Part shown: positions 44,271-52,091 of the stretch, piece after piece
Numbering within the stretch: the stretch's first letter is position 1
Layout of the letters: every line of letters starts with the position of its first letter
DNA from: Labilithrix luteola
GTDB lineage: Bacteria; Myxococcota_A; Polyangia; Polyangiales; Polyangiaceae
Assembly (NCBI RefSeq): GCF_001263205.1
Contig: NZ_CP012333.1
Coordinates: 6,934,501-6,998,500 of the forward strand
Direction: 5' to 3'
Length of the DNA stretch: 64,000 nucleotides
The notes under the pieces: model-generated
What the model was told of the DNA's origin: nothing
Database searches by the model: none
The model's input: only the letters and a program-made list of their open reading frames with translations
Made by a program: the position numbers and the translations under genes

Positions 44271-45524
44271 TCACGCGGCCTCTGCCTCGCCATCGTCCTT
44301 GCCAAACAGCGCTTCGACGAAATCGGCTGCCACGAACTCGCGCAAATCTTCTGCGCGCTCTCCGAGGCCGATGTAGCGAACGGGCACTTTGAGCTCGTCG
44401 CAGACACCGAGGACGACACCGCCTTTGGCAGTGCCATCCAGCTTCGTGAGGATGAGACCATTGAGTTCAAGCGCCTCTTTGAAGAGAGCCGCTTGAGTAA
44501 GCGCGTTCTGACCCGTGGTGGCGTCGAGAACGAGAAGTGTTTCGTGCGGAGCGCCGTCCATCGCCTTCGCGATGGTGCGCTTCACTTTCTTGATCTCCTC
44601 CATCAGGTTCACCTTCGTGTGAAGGCGACCTGCGGTGTCGACCAGGAGGACATCGGCGCCAGCTTCGTTGGCTTTCTTCGTGGCCTCGAAGGCGACGGCG
44701 CCCGGATCGGCGCCCTCTTTGCCCTTCACGACCTCCGCGCCAACGCGCTTGCCCCAAACTTCGAGCTGCTGAACAGCGGCCGCGCGGAACGTGTCTCCGG
44801 CGGCGAGGACGACCTTCTTGCCGTCCGCGCTCCACTTCGTGGCGAGCTTGCCGATCGTCGTGGTCTTGCCCACGCCGTTCACGCCGACCATCAGCACGAC
44901 GAGCGGCTTCTCTTTGGCCGGACGAGGCCCGCCGATCGACAGGATGCGCGTGGCTTCCGCGCGAAGCGCCGCCCACACCGCATCGGCATCGCTGAGCTCG
45001 TTCTTCGCCATGCCCTCACGGAGGCGCTCGAGAATGGCTTGGGTCGTCTTCACGCCGACGTCGCTCGTGAGCATGACCTCTTCCATCTGCTCGAGGATGG
45101 CCGGGTCGATCTCCTTCTTGCCGGTGAAGATGGCTTTGAGACGCGCCATGAACCCGCCGCGCGTCGCGGCGAGGCCCTTGCGAAGACCCGCAACGTCCTT
45201 CTTCGAGACGACCGGGGGCGGGGGAGCGGCGGGCTCAACGGCCGCGCGAGGCTCGGAGGGAACTCTCGCGGCGCCCGGGGCGGGCGTAGGCTCAGCGAGC
45301 GGCCTGCTCGGCTTCGCCGGGATGATCTCAGGCGCAGCGCCCTCTTCGGCCTCCGCAGCCTTCGGCTTCGGGGCCGCTTTTTCAGGCACCGGCGGCTTCG
45401 GACGCTCAGCACGTTCCTCGGCCTTGCCTGCGGGCGGCAGCTCCTTCTTCCGGAAGAAGAGGAAGTAGACCGCCAGCGCGGCGAGGACCGCAACGACGAT
45501 CAGGACGAGCGGCTGGTTGTCCAT
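44271..45524 (-). CDS. ftsY: FtsY, signal recognition particle receptor
   Basis: The 417-residue protein has an N-terminal membrane anchor (about 5-22), an Ala/Pro/Glu-rich region (to about 110), and the NG GTPase domain. GTPase motifs: GVNGVGKTTTIGKLA, DTFRAAAVQQLE, DTAGRLHTK and TKLDGTAKGGVVLG. FtsY docks ribosome-SRP complexes at the membrane. A membrane segment directly at the N-terminus is present in FtsY of some deltaproteobacteria. The ATG at 45524 gives this anchor; an ATG 14 codons upstream would add a polar extension. Downstream of a large membrane protein gene on the same strand. Confidence 0.96.
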   Translation of the reverse strand: MDNQPLVLIVVAVLAALAVYFLFFRKKELPPAGKAEERAERPKPPVPEKAAPKPKAAEAEEGAAPEIIPAKPSRPLAEPTPAPGAARVPSEPRAAVEPAAPPPPVVSKKDVAGLRKGLAATRGGFMARLKAIFTGKKEIDPAILEQMEEVMLTSDVGVKTTQAILERLREGMAKNELSDADAVWAALRAEATRILSIGGPRPAKEKPLVVLMVGVNGVGKTTTIGKLATKWSADGKKVVLAAGDTFRAAAVQQLEVWGKRVGAEVVKGKEGADPGAVAFEATKKANEAGADVLLVDTAGRLHTKVNLMEEIKKVKRTIAKAMDGAPHETLLVLDATTGQNALTQAALFKEALELNGLILTKLDGTAKGGVVLGVCDELKVPVRYIGLGERAEDLREFVAADFVEALFGKDDGEAEAA

Positions 45525-45572
45525 CGGGGGCGCATCCTTATAAAGACGCGCGCCTTCAGCCGTCAACGACGC

Positions 45573-47492
45573 TTAATCGTCATCCTGCCCGTCGGTCGTC
45601 TGAGGGGCAGGGGCAGCAGGCTTCGGAGGCCCTTTCTGAGGGGCTAGAGCGTCGATTTCTGCCTCGGTGGCGGCGTCGATGGTGGATCCCGCATAAGCCG
45701 CCCGCTCGACGGCCTCGGCCCATCGGGCCGTCTGGAGGTCGTCGCTCGCAGCCTGTTTGACGTGCCCGGGGGTGGCCTCGGGCCGGATGTCGAAGGGGGG
45801 ACCGACGCGTTTCGCCCAGGCGACGAGGCGTGCGAGAAGGGCACGACGGCGGAGGACGAGGGCGATTGCGAGCTCTCCAGGCGCCGGAAGGCCTTGTGTC
45901 AGCCGCGCGTGAAGCGGTGCTTCGGCGACGATGCGTTCGCCTCCGACGTGCGGTCCGTCGAGCTGGAACTCGAACGCGCCTTCGGCGTTGCTCATGGTGG
46001 AAGCGAGCGTGGTGGTGCCTTCGAAGGTGCCACGCTCGATCCAGATCGTCGCGTTGGGCACGACGAACCCTTCGTGCGCGTCGACGACTTTTCCTCGCCA
46101 TCCGGTCTCGCCGCGCGCCGCCGCGCGAACGACCTCGATGTGCGGTTTGGCTTCGACGATCTCGCCCTCCCGCGCGCGCTCGGCACGAGGCGTGGGCTTT
46201 CCGGACTTCGACGCCACGCGCCCGACGAGGAAGAACGCGAGGACGGCGAGGCCGGCGAGAAACAGAGGCGCCTTCGCGACGATGCTTTGTGCGCGGATCG
46301 GCAGACGAAGCGTGGCGTCGCCGGCGGACGCGAACCACGGCGCGGAAGGGACGTACTTCAAGCGAACGAGCGCTTCGTTCCCCTGCGCGGCGAACGTGAG
46401 CACGAGGCGCGCGACGCCTCGCTCGACCGGCGCGGCACCGACGACGACGTCGCCGACGCGCGCCTCCACGGCGCCCGACGAGATGGGCCCGATCGCCGAC
46501 GTGGTTTCGACGACGATCGGAATGCCGTCGTCGGGAACGCGTGGCGTGAGCTCGCCACGCTCGGCGGTCGGCACGTGCATGCTCACGTTCACGCGTCGCT
46601 CGATGTCTGCAGCCTCGGTCGCGAACGCGGTGGGCGTATCTCCCGCGAACGATACACGCAGCTCTCCGAGGCCAGGCGGTCCTAGCTTCGTCGCGTCGAT
46701 GGTGAAGCGGGCGCGGCCGGTGGCGTCCGTCGCACTCACGCCAAGCTTCTCTCCGAGCTCGTTCGCGAGCGTGAGGTCGATGCCGGATTTCGCGCGCAAC
46801 GCTCCGTTGTCTTCGACCTGTGCGGAGACCTCGAAGACGTTCTGCGGAAGGTCGAGCGAGACGAGGTGGGGTTTCGGATCGAAGCGAAGGACCAGCGCTT
46901 CGCGTGACAGGTCGAACGAGAGCTCCGCGTTCGCGCCTTCGACGAGTTTCGCGCCCTTCCACGCAAGGTGTGCACGGTGCCGGTCTTGTGGGAGCTTCGC
47001 GCGAAAGCAGAAACGGCCACCTTCGTCGGTGACGACGGTGACGTCAGGACTGTCGGTCGGTCCGCCCAGGCGGATTCCGTGTGTACCTGGCGTCCGTTCG
47101 GCGGTTCTCTCACACCCTCGCGCAGCTCTCAGTCCTTCCGCGACCGCCGGGTCATGTGGGTCGGACTCTCGCGAGATCTGGATCTGCACCTGTTCGTTCG
47201 GCAGCGGCTCACCGGCATCGTCGACGAGCGAGCCACTGAAGACGAGATCGCCTTGATCGCGCGCCGCATGCGCCGTCAGTCGGCCGCTTCCGTGAACGTG
47301 GATGCGAACGCCATCGGCTCCGGCGGCCCGTTGCCACGTCACGCCGGTCAGCGCCGTGCCGAGAAAGAGGAGGAACGCGAAGAACCTGACGAATGGCGCG
47401 GCGTGGCGTCGACCGGATCCGATCGGTGTCAACGTGTGCGCACGCCTTTCTGCACGAGCTCTGCGAGGAACCTGCGCGCCGGCGCCCGACAC
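45573..47492 (-). CDS. Large membrane-anchored protein with carboxypeptidase-regulatory/SdrB-like domains
   Basis: This protein of about 640 residues has an N-terminal membrane segment (PFVRFFAFLLFLGTALTGVTW), then repeated beta-sandwich regions in the periplasm (about 60-380, e.g. GDLVFSGSLVDDAGEPLPNEQ, VTDEGGRFCFRA), a second membrane segment (about 420-440, APLFLAGLAVLAFFLVG) and a C-terminal carboxypeptidase-regulatory-like domain (GWRGKVVDAHEGFVVPNATIW, NAEGAFEFQLDG). Its start is uncertain; GTG 47492 is taken because it is the last codon before the T-poor non-coding tract. It probably shares a transcript with ftsY. Function unknown. Confidence 0.75.
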   Translation of the reverse strand: MSGAGAQVPRRARAERRAHTLTPIGSGRRHAAPFVRFFAFLLFLGTALTGVTWQRAAGADGVRIHVHGSGRLTAHAARDQGDLVFSGSLVDDAGEPLPNEQVQIQISRESDPHDPAVAEGLRAARGCERTAERTPGTHGIRLGGPTDSPDVTVVTDEGGRFCFRAKLPQDRHRAHLAWKGAKLVEGANAELSFDLSREALVLRFDPKPHLVSLDLPQNVFEVSAQVEDNGALRAKSGIDLTLANELGEKLGVSATDATGRARFTIDATKLGPPGLGELRVSFAGDTPTAFATEAADIERRVNVSMHVPTAERGELTPRVPDDGIPIVVETTSAIGPISSGAVEARVGDVVVGAAPVERGVARLVLTFAAQGNEALVRLKYVPSAPWFASAGDATLRLPIRAQSIVAKAPLFLAGLAVLAFFLVGRVASKSGKPTPRAERAREGEIVEAKPHIEVVRAAARGETGWRGKVVDAHEGFVVPNATIWIERGTFEGTTTLASTMSNAEGAFEFQLDGPHVGGERIVAEAPLHARLTQGLPAPGELAIALVLRRRALLARLVAWAKRVGPPFDIRPEATPGHVKQAASDDLQTARWAEAVERAAYAGSTIDAATEAEIDALAPQKGPPKPAAPAPQTTDGQDDD

Positions 47493-47720
47493 ATGTAGAG
47501 TGATCGTCGGGTGGGTGATGCGTTTGCGCCACGCAAATGCACGCCTCGCACCCCGGTCACCCCGAGTGGGATCCGTGGCGGACGTGATTGTTACGATTGC
47601 TGAAGGCGGAGTGAACATTTGATGATTCACGTCGTCGATCCGCGAGGCGCTCCACATGCGAACACGGCATCCCCGGAGCGCACCGACGAGCGACTTCCAA
47701 CTCGAGTGACGTGACGAGCC

Positions 47721-48120
47721 ATTGCGTTGCTCACTCACATCGACCCCGACGAAACCAACCAACCAATCGCCGCACGACAAGCGAGCGAACCGACAACGAG
47801 CAAGCTGCGACCGCCGCCACCACAGCCAATCCGTAGAGCAAACGAGCAAGCAAGTCGACCCGAGGCGTAAACCCCGCCGAAGGCGATAGGCGACCGAGCG
47901 ATCAAGCGACTAGCGCCAGCCGACCAGGCAAGGCCAAGGCCAGCCGAACCCAGCCGAACCGCGCACTAGCCCGAAAGGCCTAGTCGGCCAAAAGGCCCCG
48001 TCGGCCAAAAGGCCCCGTCGGCCGAATCGCCCAGTCACCCATCCGTCGTCCCGAAGGAACGAGCGAACGAGCGAAGCGAGTGAGCGAGCACAAGGCAAGG
48101 AAGCGAGCGCAGCGAGCGGC
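47721..48120. other. T-poor low-complexity non-coding tract with short repeats
   Basis: Between 47761 and 48120 I count about 20 T in 360 bases on the plus strand, against a quarter expected by equal use and clearly fewer than in neighbouring genes. The tract is a string of short CGA/GCGA/GCCAA words (GAGCGAACGAGCGAAGCGAG, and GCCGAACCCA twice). It includes a 17-base direct repeat at 47983-48016. It fills the gap between a minus-strand gene and a plus-strand gene and has no plausible reading frame. Function unknown. Confidence 0.75.
47983..48026. repeat. 17-base tandem repeat with a partial third copy
   Basis: GTCGGCCAAAAGGCCCC occurs at 47983-47999 and 48000-48016, then GTCGGCC begins a third copy. 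GGCC(A)AAAGGCC within the unit is nearly palindromic. Confidence 0.85.
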
Positions 48121-48140
48121 CGAAAGGGAGTGCGAAGAGC

Positions 48141-49013
48141 GTGGCAAAGGGTGATATTCTTCGACAGTCCATGCGCGGGCGGGTCCTAGGGGTGGGGCTT
48201 CTAGCGGGTGTGCTGAGTCTGTTCGGACCGCACGGCGGCGAACCGGCGTACGCCGACGAGGCCCGCGTGAAGTTTCTCGCCGACAAGCTGAAGTCCGACG
48301 ACTTCCGTGTCCGAACCAACGCGGCGCTCGCTTTGGGCGCCAGCAACGAGGACGGCGCTGTCACGCCGCTCTGCGGGGCATTGGCGGACTCCAGCGAGGT
48401 CGTTCGTCAGGCCTCAGCCGTGGCCCTCAAGCGCCTCAGTCGTTCCTCCGCGCTCTCGTGTCTCCGCGGCCGCGAGTCGAGCGAGTCGAACGACGGCGTG
48501 AAGGTCCAGATCACACGTGCCATCGAGGCGATCGTGGCCAACGGCGGGGGAGACGCCCCCGCCAACGACGACAAGGTCAAAGAGAACCCGAACGCGAAGT
48601 ACTACGTCTCGATCTCGACGATCGCCAACTCCACCGGTCGCGCTCAACCCGAGGTGGAAGCCATCGTTCTGCGAGCCATCAAGCAAAAGCTCGAAGGCTC
48701 GGGTGACATCCAGATTGCGCCCTCCAAGGAGACGCCGGATGCCGCCAAAGGCACCATGCAGAAGCGGAAGATGAAGGGCTTCTACCTGGCCGTCGCCGTC
48801 GACCGCTTCGACTACTCGAACGGAAACCTCCGCGTGAAGGTGAAGATCGGCGTCTTCACCTATCCGGGCAAGTCGCTGCTCGGAAATGTCGACCGCACGC
48901 TGACCAAGGAAGGCGTGTCGGGATCCGACAAGTCTTCGGAAGACGACCTGATGGCCATGGCCGCGGGAATCGCCACCGAGCAGTTCACCCAGAATGCGAG
49001 TGCGTTCCTCTGA
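48141..49013 (+). CDS. Secreted HEAT-repeat protein
   Basis: The 290-residue protein has a signal-like start (MRGRVLGVGLLAGVLSLFG, ending GEPAYA) followed by HEAT-like hairpins (VRTNAALALGASNEDGAVTPL, VVRQASAVALKRLSRSSAL), then a beta-rich C-terminal half with YYVSISTIANSTG and FYLAVAVDRFDYSNGNLRVKVK. GTG 48141 has AAGGGAG upstream; ATG 48171 is an alternative that trims ten residues and keeps the signal. HEAT repeats usually bind partners. Function unknown. Confidence 0.78.
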   Translation: MAKGDILRQSMRGRVLGVGLLAGVLSLFGPHGGEPAYADEARVKFLADKLKSDDFRVRTNAALALGASNEDGAVTPLCGALADSSEVVRQASAVALKRLSRSSALSCLRGRESSESNDGVKVQITRAIEAIVANGGGDAPANDDKVKENPNAKYYVSISTIANSTGRAQPEVEAIVLRAIKQKLEGSGDIQIAPSKETPDAAKGTMQKRKMKGFYLAVAVDRFDYSNGNLRVKVKIGVFTYPGKSLLGNVDRTLTKEGVSGSDKSSEDDLMAMAAGIATEQFTQNASAFL

Positions 49014-49108
49014 ACCGCGGCCGTGAGCTCCGAGCGTGAACGGATGAAGAACGTGACGAAAACGAGGATTGCGAACGTGCTCCGTGTACGCTTGTCAGAG
49101 AGGACCCG

Positions 49109-49849
49109 ATGACCACCTCTGTCCAGCCGGCTCCGGCTCAGAAGTACAAGCGAAGCATCAAGAACTACCTGCTCGACGCCCGCTTCCAACTGAAGTGGAC
49201 GGGCATGATCATCGGCGTTGCCCTCTTCATCAGTGCCAGCATGGGCAGTGTGCTCTATCGCACGAGCACCGAGGTGACGGAGCAAAGCCAGCACGTCATC
49301 GCGCAGGGCCAGAAGTTCGTCGAAGAGAGTCGCAAGAACAGCGACCTCGTGAAGATGACGATGAAGAAGGAGTACGCGGACGCTCCCGAGCTCGCGAACT
49401 CCTTCAATCAGAGCGCCGAGGAGCTAGACAACGGACTCCTCGAGAAGCAGAACGCGCTGCTCGCCGAGCAGAAGCACACGATCGATCAGCAGCGTTCGAT
49501 GCTGACCACGCTCGTCTTCGGCCTCGCGCTATTCGTGCTGCTCATCGGTATCTTGGGCATCTACTTCACGCACAAGGTCGTGGGGCCCATCTACAAGATG
49601 AAGATGCTCCTTCGGCAGGTCGGTGACGGAAAGCTCAATTTCCAGGGCCGCCTTCGCAAGGGAGACGAGCTTCAGGACTTCTTCGAGGTCTTCGCCGGGA
49701 TGGTCGACAAGCTGAAAGAGCGCCAGCGACGTGAGGTCGACGAGCTCTCTTCGGCGATGGATGAAGCGAAGCGTTCTGGCGCGAGCGACGAGGCGATCGG
49801 CAGGCTTCGCCACGTTCGCGACGAGATGAAAGCCTCTCTCGATCTCTGA
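49109..49849 (+). CDS. Two-span membrane protein with HAMP domain
   Basis: The 246-residue protein has membrane segments near 31-50 and 133-157 with a periplasmic helical loop of about 80 residues between them, a HAMP domain (KVVGPIYKMKMLLRQVGDGKLNFQGRL) and a C-terminal coiled-coil region. It has no kinase, cyclase or methylation domain, so it may signal through an interacting partner. A GAGAGGACC ribosome site lies before ATG 49109. It resembles the HAMP-anchored regulators common in deltaproteobacteria. Confidence 0.82.
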   Translation: MTTSVQPAPAQKYKRSIKNYLLDARFQLKWTGMIIGVALFISASMGSVLYRTSTEVTEQSQHVIAQGQKFVEESRKNSDLVKMTMKKEYADAPELANSFNQSAEELDNGLLEKQNALLAEQKHTIDQQRSMLTTLVFGLALFVLLIGILGIYFTHKVVGPIYKMKMLLRQVGDGKLNFQGRLRKGDELQDFFEVFAGMVDKLKERQRREVDELSSAMDEAKRSGASDEAIGRLRHVRDEMKASLDL

Positions 49850-49903
49850 GTGAACGGGCCGCCCAGGCGCGCCTGTCACAACCGAAGGTCACAAAGTAAG
49901 AAA

Positions 49904-49930
49904 GGGCGCGGTCACTCGGTGATCGCGCCC
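49904..49930. terminator. Bidirectional hairpin between convergent genes
   Basis: GGGCGCGGTCAC (49904-49915) pairs with GTGATCGCGCCC (49919-49930) with one G-U pair. The right arm is also a copy of the YraN gene end (see the 18-base duplication). Confidence 0.6.
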
Positions 49931-50021
49931 TTCGTGCATTCTAAACTCGTCGCACGCCCTCTGGCGCCGTTCGTCGGGGAGGGAGCGCGAACGCACCGTC
50001 CACTCACTCGGTGATCGCGCC
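49912..50021. repeat. 18-base direct repeat of the YraN gene end
   Basis: TCACTCGGTGATCGCGCC occurs at 49912-49929 and again at 50004-50021, where it encodes the last codons and stop of YraN. The outer copy is part of a hairpin. Confidence 0.8.
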
Positions 50022-50384
50022 GGCAATCCACTCGATCGACGGCGCGTCGTCGTCCCCGAACGTCACCGCGGCGACGTCGATGCGTACGCGCGCGACATCT
50101 GGCATCTTCGCGAGGCGACCACGCCAAAGGCCACGCGCGCCGCGCAAGAGCAGGCGCTGCTTCGCCGGCGAGATGCTGCCCAGGGCAGACTCGAACGAGC
50201 CCCGCCCGCGCGTGCGCACCTCGACGATCACGACCAGATCGTCCTTCTTCGCGACGATGTCGAGCTCGAGCGCGCCAATGCGAAGGTTCCGCCAAAGAAC
50301 GCGGAACCCTCGCTGGAGAAGCCACTCGGCGGCTGCTTGTTCAGCAGCGCGCCCGCGCGCATGAGACGCGGGTAGGGGAGACAA
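50004..50384 (-). CDS. YraN (UPF0102) family protein
   Basis: This 126-residue protein matches the YraN family, a predicted nuclease-fold protein: ARGRAAEQAAAEWLLQRGF, VLWRNLRIGALELDIVAKK and VVIVEVRTRGRGSFESALGSI, which carry the E-(x)-D-(x)-E-x-R endonuclease-like residues. Biochemical role unknown. No ATG is in range; TTG at 50384 is proposed because it gives the usual 8-10 residue lead before GRAAE. It is downstream of a lipoprotein gene on the same strand. Confidence 0.82.
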   Translation of the reverse strand: MSPLPASHARGRAAEQAAAEWLLQRGFRVLWRNLRIGALELDIVAKKDDLVVIVEVRTRGRGSFESALGSISPAKQRLLLRGARGLWRGRLAKMPDVARVRIDVAAVTFGDDDAPSIEWIAGAITE

Positions 50385-50466
50385 ACGGTTTGACGGCGTC
50401 GCCCCGACCGATGGTCGTGATTCGGGCGACGCCGTCGACGGAGCTACACGCGCACGCGGCGCGCGG

Positions 50467-51129
50467 TCAGTCGCACTTCTTCGTGGTCGGGTCGCACTCA
50501 CCCTGGTTGCACGCCGTGTTGACGTCGTACTGCGTACCGGTCTTGATGCAGTAAGAGCCGGTGAGGCCCTCGTTGCCCTGACCGATCGAGGTGACGAGCG
50601 GCGTACACGCGAAGCCGTCGGGGCAATCGCAGAACGTCTGGTCGCCGGGCTTGTTGCCGTTGATGTCGGCACAGCGGCACGAACAGTAAACCGCCTTGTC
50701 CGCAGTGCGGTCGACGCACTGAGCCGGAACGGCGGAAGCCTTGATGGGGTCTTTGGGGTTGCCCTGCGGATCCAGGGGGCCCGTGATCTTCGTGTCGGTA
50801 CCAGGGACCGAGCACGCCGCCGCGCCGGTTGGCGCATCGCCCTTGGCGTTCTGGCCGTAGGGGCAGGACACGCGACCTCGGAAGTGATTCACGAGGCACA
50901 CGCGCGTACGGCACTGGAAGCTCTTCGACTCGACGTTGACTTCTTTTTCGTCGAAGCCGTTGAACGTCGCGTCGTACTCTTGCTCCGGAGTACAGGGGTC
51001 GCCAACGCCTTGCTCAGAGCAGCCGGGGCTAGCTGCGAGAAGGCCAGAACCGAGAAGGATCGCGATCACGAACGTCCGCGTCATCGTGGAGCGGGACGGT
51101 ACCTTTCTGCGCATCAGAGCGTCAAGCAT
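50467..51129 (-). CDS. Cysteine-rich lipoprotein
   Basis: The 220-residue protein starts at ATG 51129, chosen because CGGAGAG lies five bases before it. The signal is long and ends with the lipobox AASPGC. The mature part has about 16 cysteines (CRTRVCLV, YCSCRCADI, FCDCPDGFAC, CNQGECDPTTKKC), and a Cys-rich tail. This style is common in Polyangia exported proteins. Function unknown. It is separated from the YraN gene by 82 bases; upstream of it is a 960-base non-coding span. Confidence 0.78.
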   Translation of the reverse strand: MLDALMRRKVPSRSTMTRTFVIAILLGSGLLAASPGCSEQGVGDPCTPEQEYDATFNGFDEKEVNVESKSFQCRTRVCLVNHFRGRVSCPYGQNAKGDAPTGAAACSVPGTDTKITGPLDPQGNPKDPIKASAVPAQCVDRTADKAVYCSCRCADINGNKPGDQTFCDCPDGFACTPLVTSIGQGNEGLTGSYCIKTGTQYDVNTACNQGECDPTTKKCD

Positions 51130-51544
51130 GTTCACTCTCCGTTGCGCGATCTGCCGTCGCGCGCTGTCGTTCTTCAACGAGGACGGAGCGAGTTGCGGGC
51201 TCCGTGCCTCCAAGGAATGTGTCGGGGCGGTCCTCACCGAGCGACGATCGACGCGCGTCGCGTTGGCGACTCGTCGTCCGCTCGCGCTCGGCTTGCCTCA
51301 AGCGAGCTGAGCGAGGCCACGACGGGGACGCCAAAGGAAGGGAAGGACAATCCCTGATGGCCGTCATGGGGTCGTTCCGTCTCCACGCCGTGGCATCGAC
51401 GTCTCGTTCGCGTCCCGCCCGCACGTCTTCCGCCGCGCCGGCCAGTCTTGGATAACTTGCGTTCAGCACCGTTGACCTCAGCGGTGGGGTTCGTGAAGCG
51501 AGGGAGGGCGTTCAGCGAGAGGAGTGATGTCGAGTCGAGTCGTT

Positions 51545-51690
51545 CACGCAGTCGGGGGTCGAACCCGCACCCAAGGTCCTCGCGCTCGGGCGGGTCTGTC
51601 GGTGGGGCTCGTGACAGGGGGATGGGAGGTAACCCTTCGACATCGGGATTCTCCATCTCCCACCCTTACTCCGGGTGCAGTGTAAGCAGG
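51545..51690. other. Unassigned, possibly structured non-coding segment
   Basis: A tRNA-T-arm-like minus-strand segment GCGGGTTCGACCCCCGA (plus 51550-51566) lies beside GGGTGC, which pairs with GCACCC about 105 bases away (51673-51678). Between them are smaller stems such as CTGTC/GACAG and GGGAG/CTCCC. No full cloverleaf, tmRNA end or SRP motif can be built. It lies upstream of the Glt-like operon promoter. Confidence 0.4.
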
Positions 51691-51711
51691 CACGGGTAGG
51701 GGCAAAACGCC

Positions 51712-51741
51712 TTGACAAACGCGGATTTTCCTCCGTACCAT
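51712..51741 (+). promoter_or_regulatory. Sigma-70-like promoter of the Glt-like operon
   Basis: TTGACA (51712-51717) and TACCAT (51736-51741) with 18 bases between. The -35 box is perfect. It leads into a leader of about 345 bases before the first TPR gene. Confidence 0.6.
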
Positions 51742-51747
51742 TCCGCC

Positions 51748-52091
51748 GCTCGCCGGGATTATCTTTGTAAAAACACTGAACTTTTTCGACTTCGCCTACT
51801 CGGTCTCGCCTCGCTCTCACCTCGATTTCGCGTCGGTTACCACGCAGTCACCGCGCATCTCACCCTGACTCCACGCGCTCCTGGCATGGCTTTGGGCGCA
51901 TCGCGCGGTGCGGGTTCTTTGAGGCGATCTCTTATTCTCCGCTCTCCGCTCTCGACTCTTCCCGCCCCGGCACGCTTCATCACTTCTTCTTTTGCAGCAA
52001 CCCGCAGTACCCCGCGTCACCCCCAGGCGCGTCGCTCACCAACGATTTTCGAGCGGCCGCTTCTCACCTCACCAAGGCGAGGAATAATCGG
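51748..52091 (+). promoter_or_regulatory. Long pyrimidine-rich 5' leader of the first TPR gene
   Basis: Between the promoter and ATG 52092 the plus strand is about 70% C and T, with no plausible coding. Several CTC/TTCTTC tracts occur. The ribosome site AAGGCGAGG is at 52073-52081. Confidence 0.55.

Noticed and set aside
51545..51640. A tRNA gene on the minus strand
   Set aside because: A T-arm-like segment is present but one T-stem pair fails and no acceptor, D-arm or anticodon stem can be formed.
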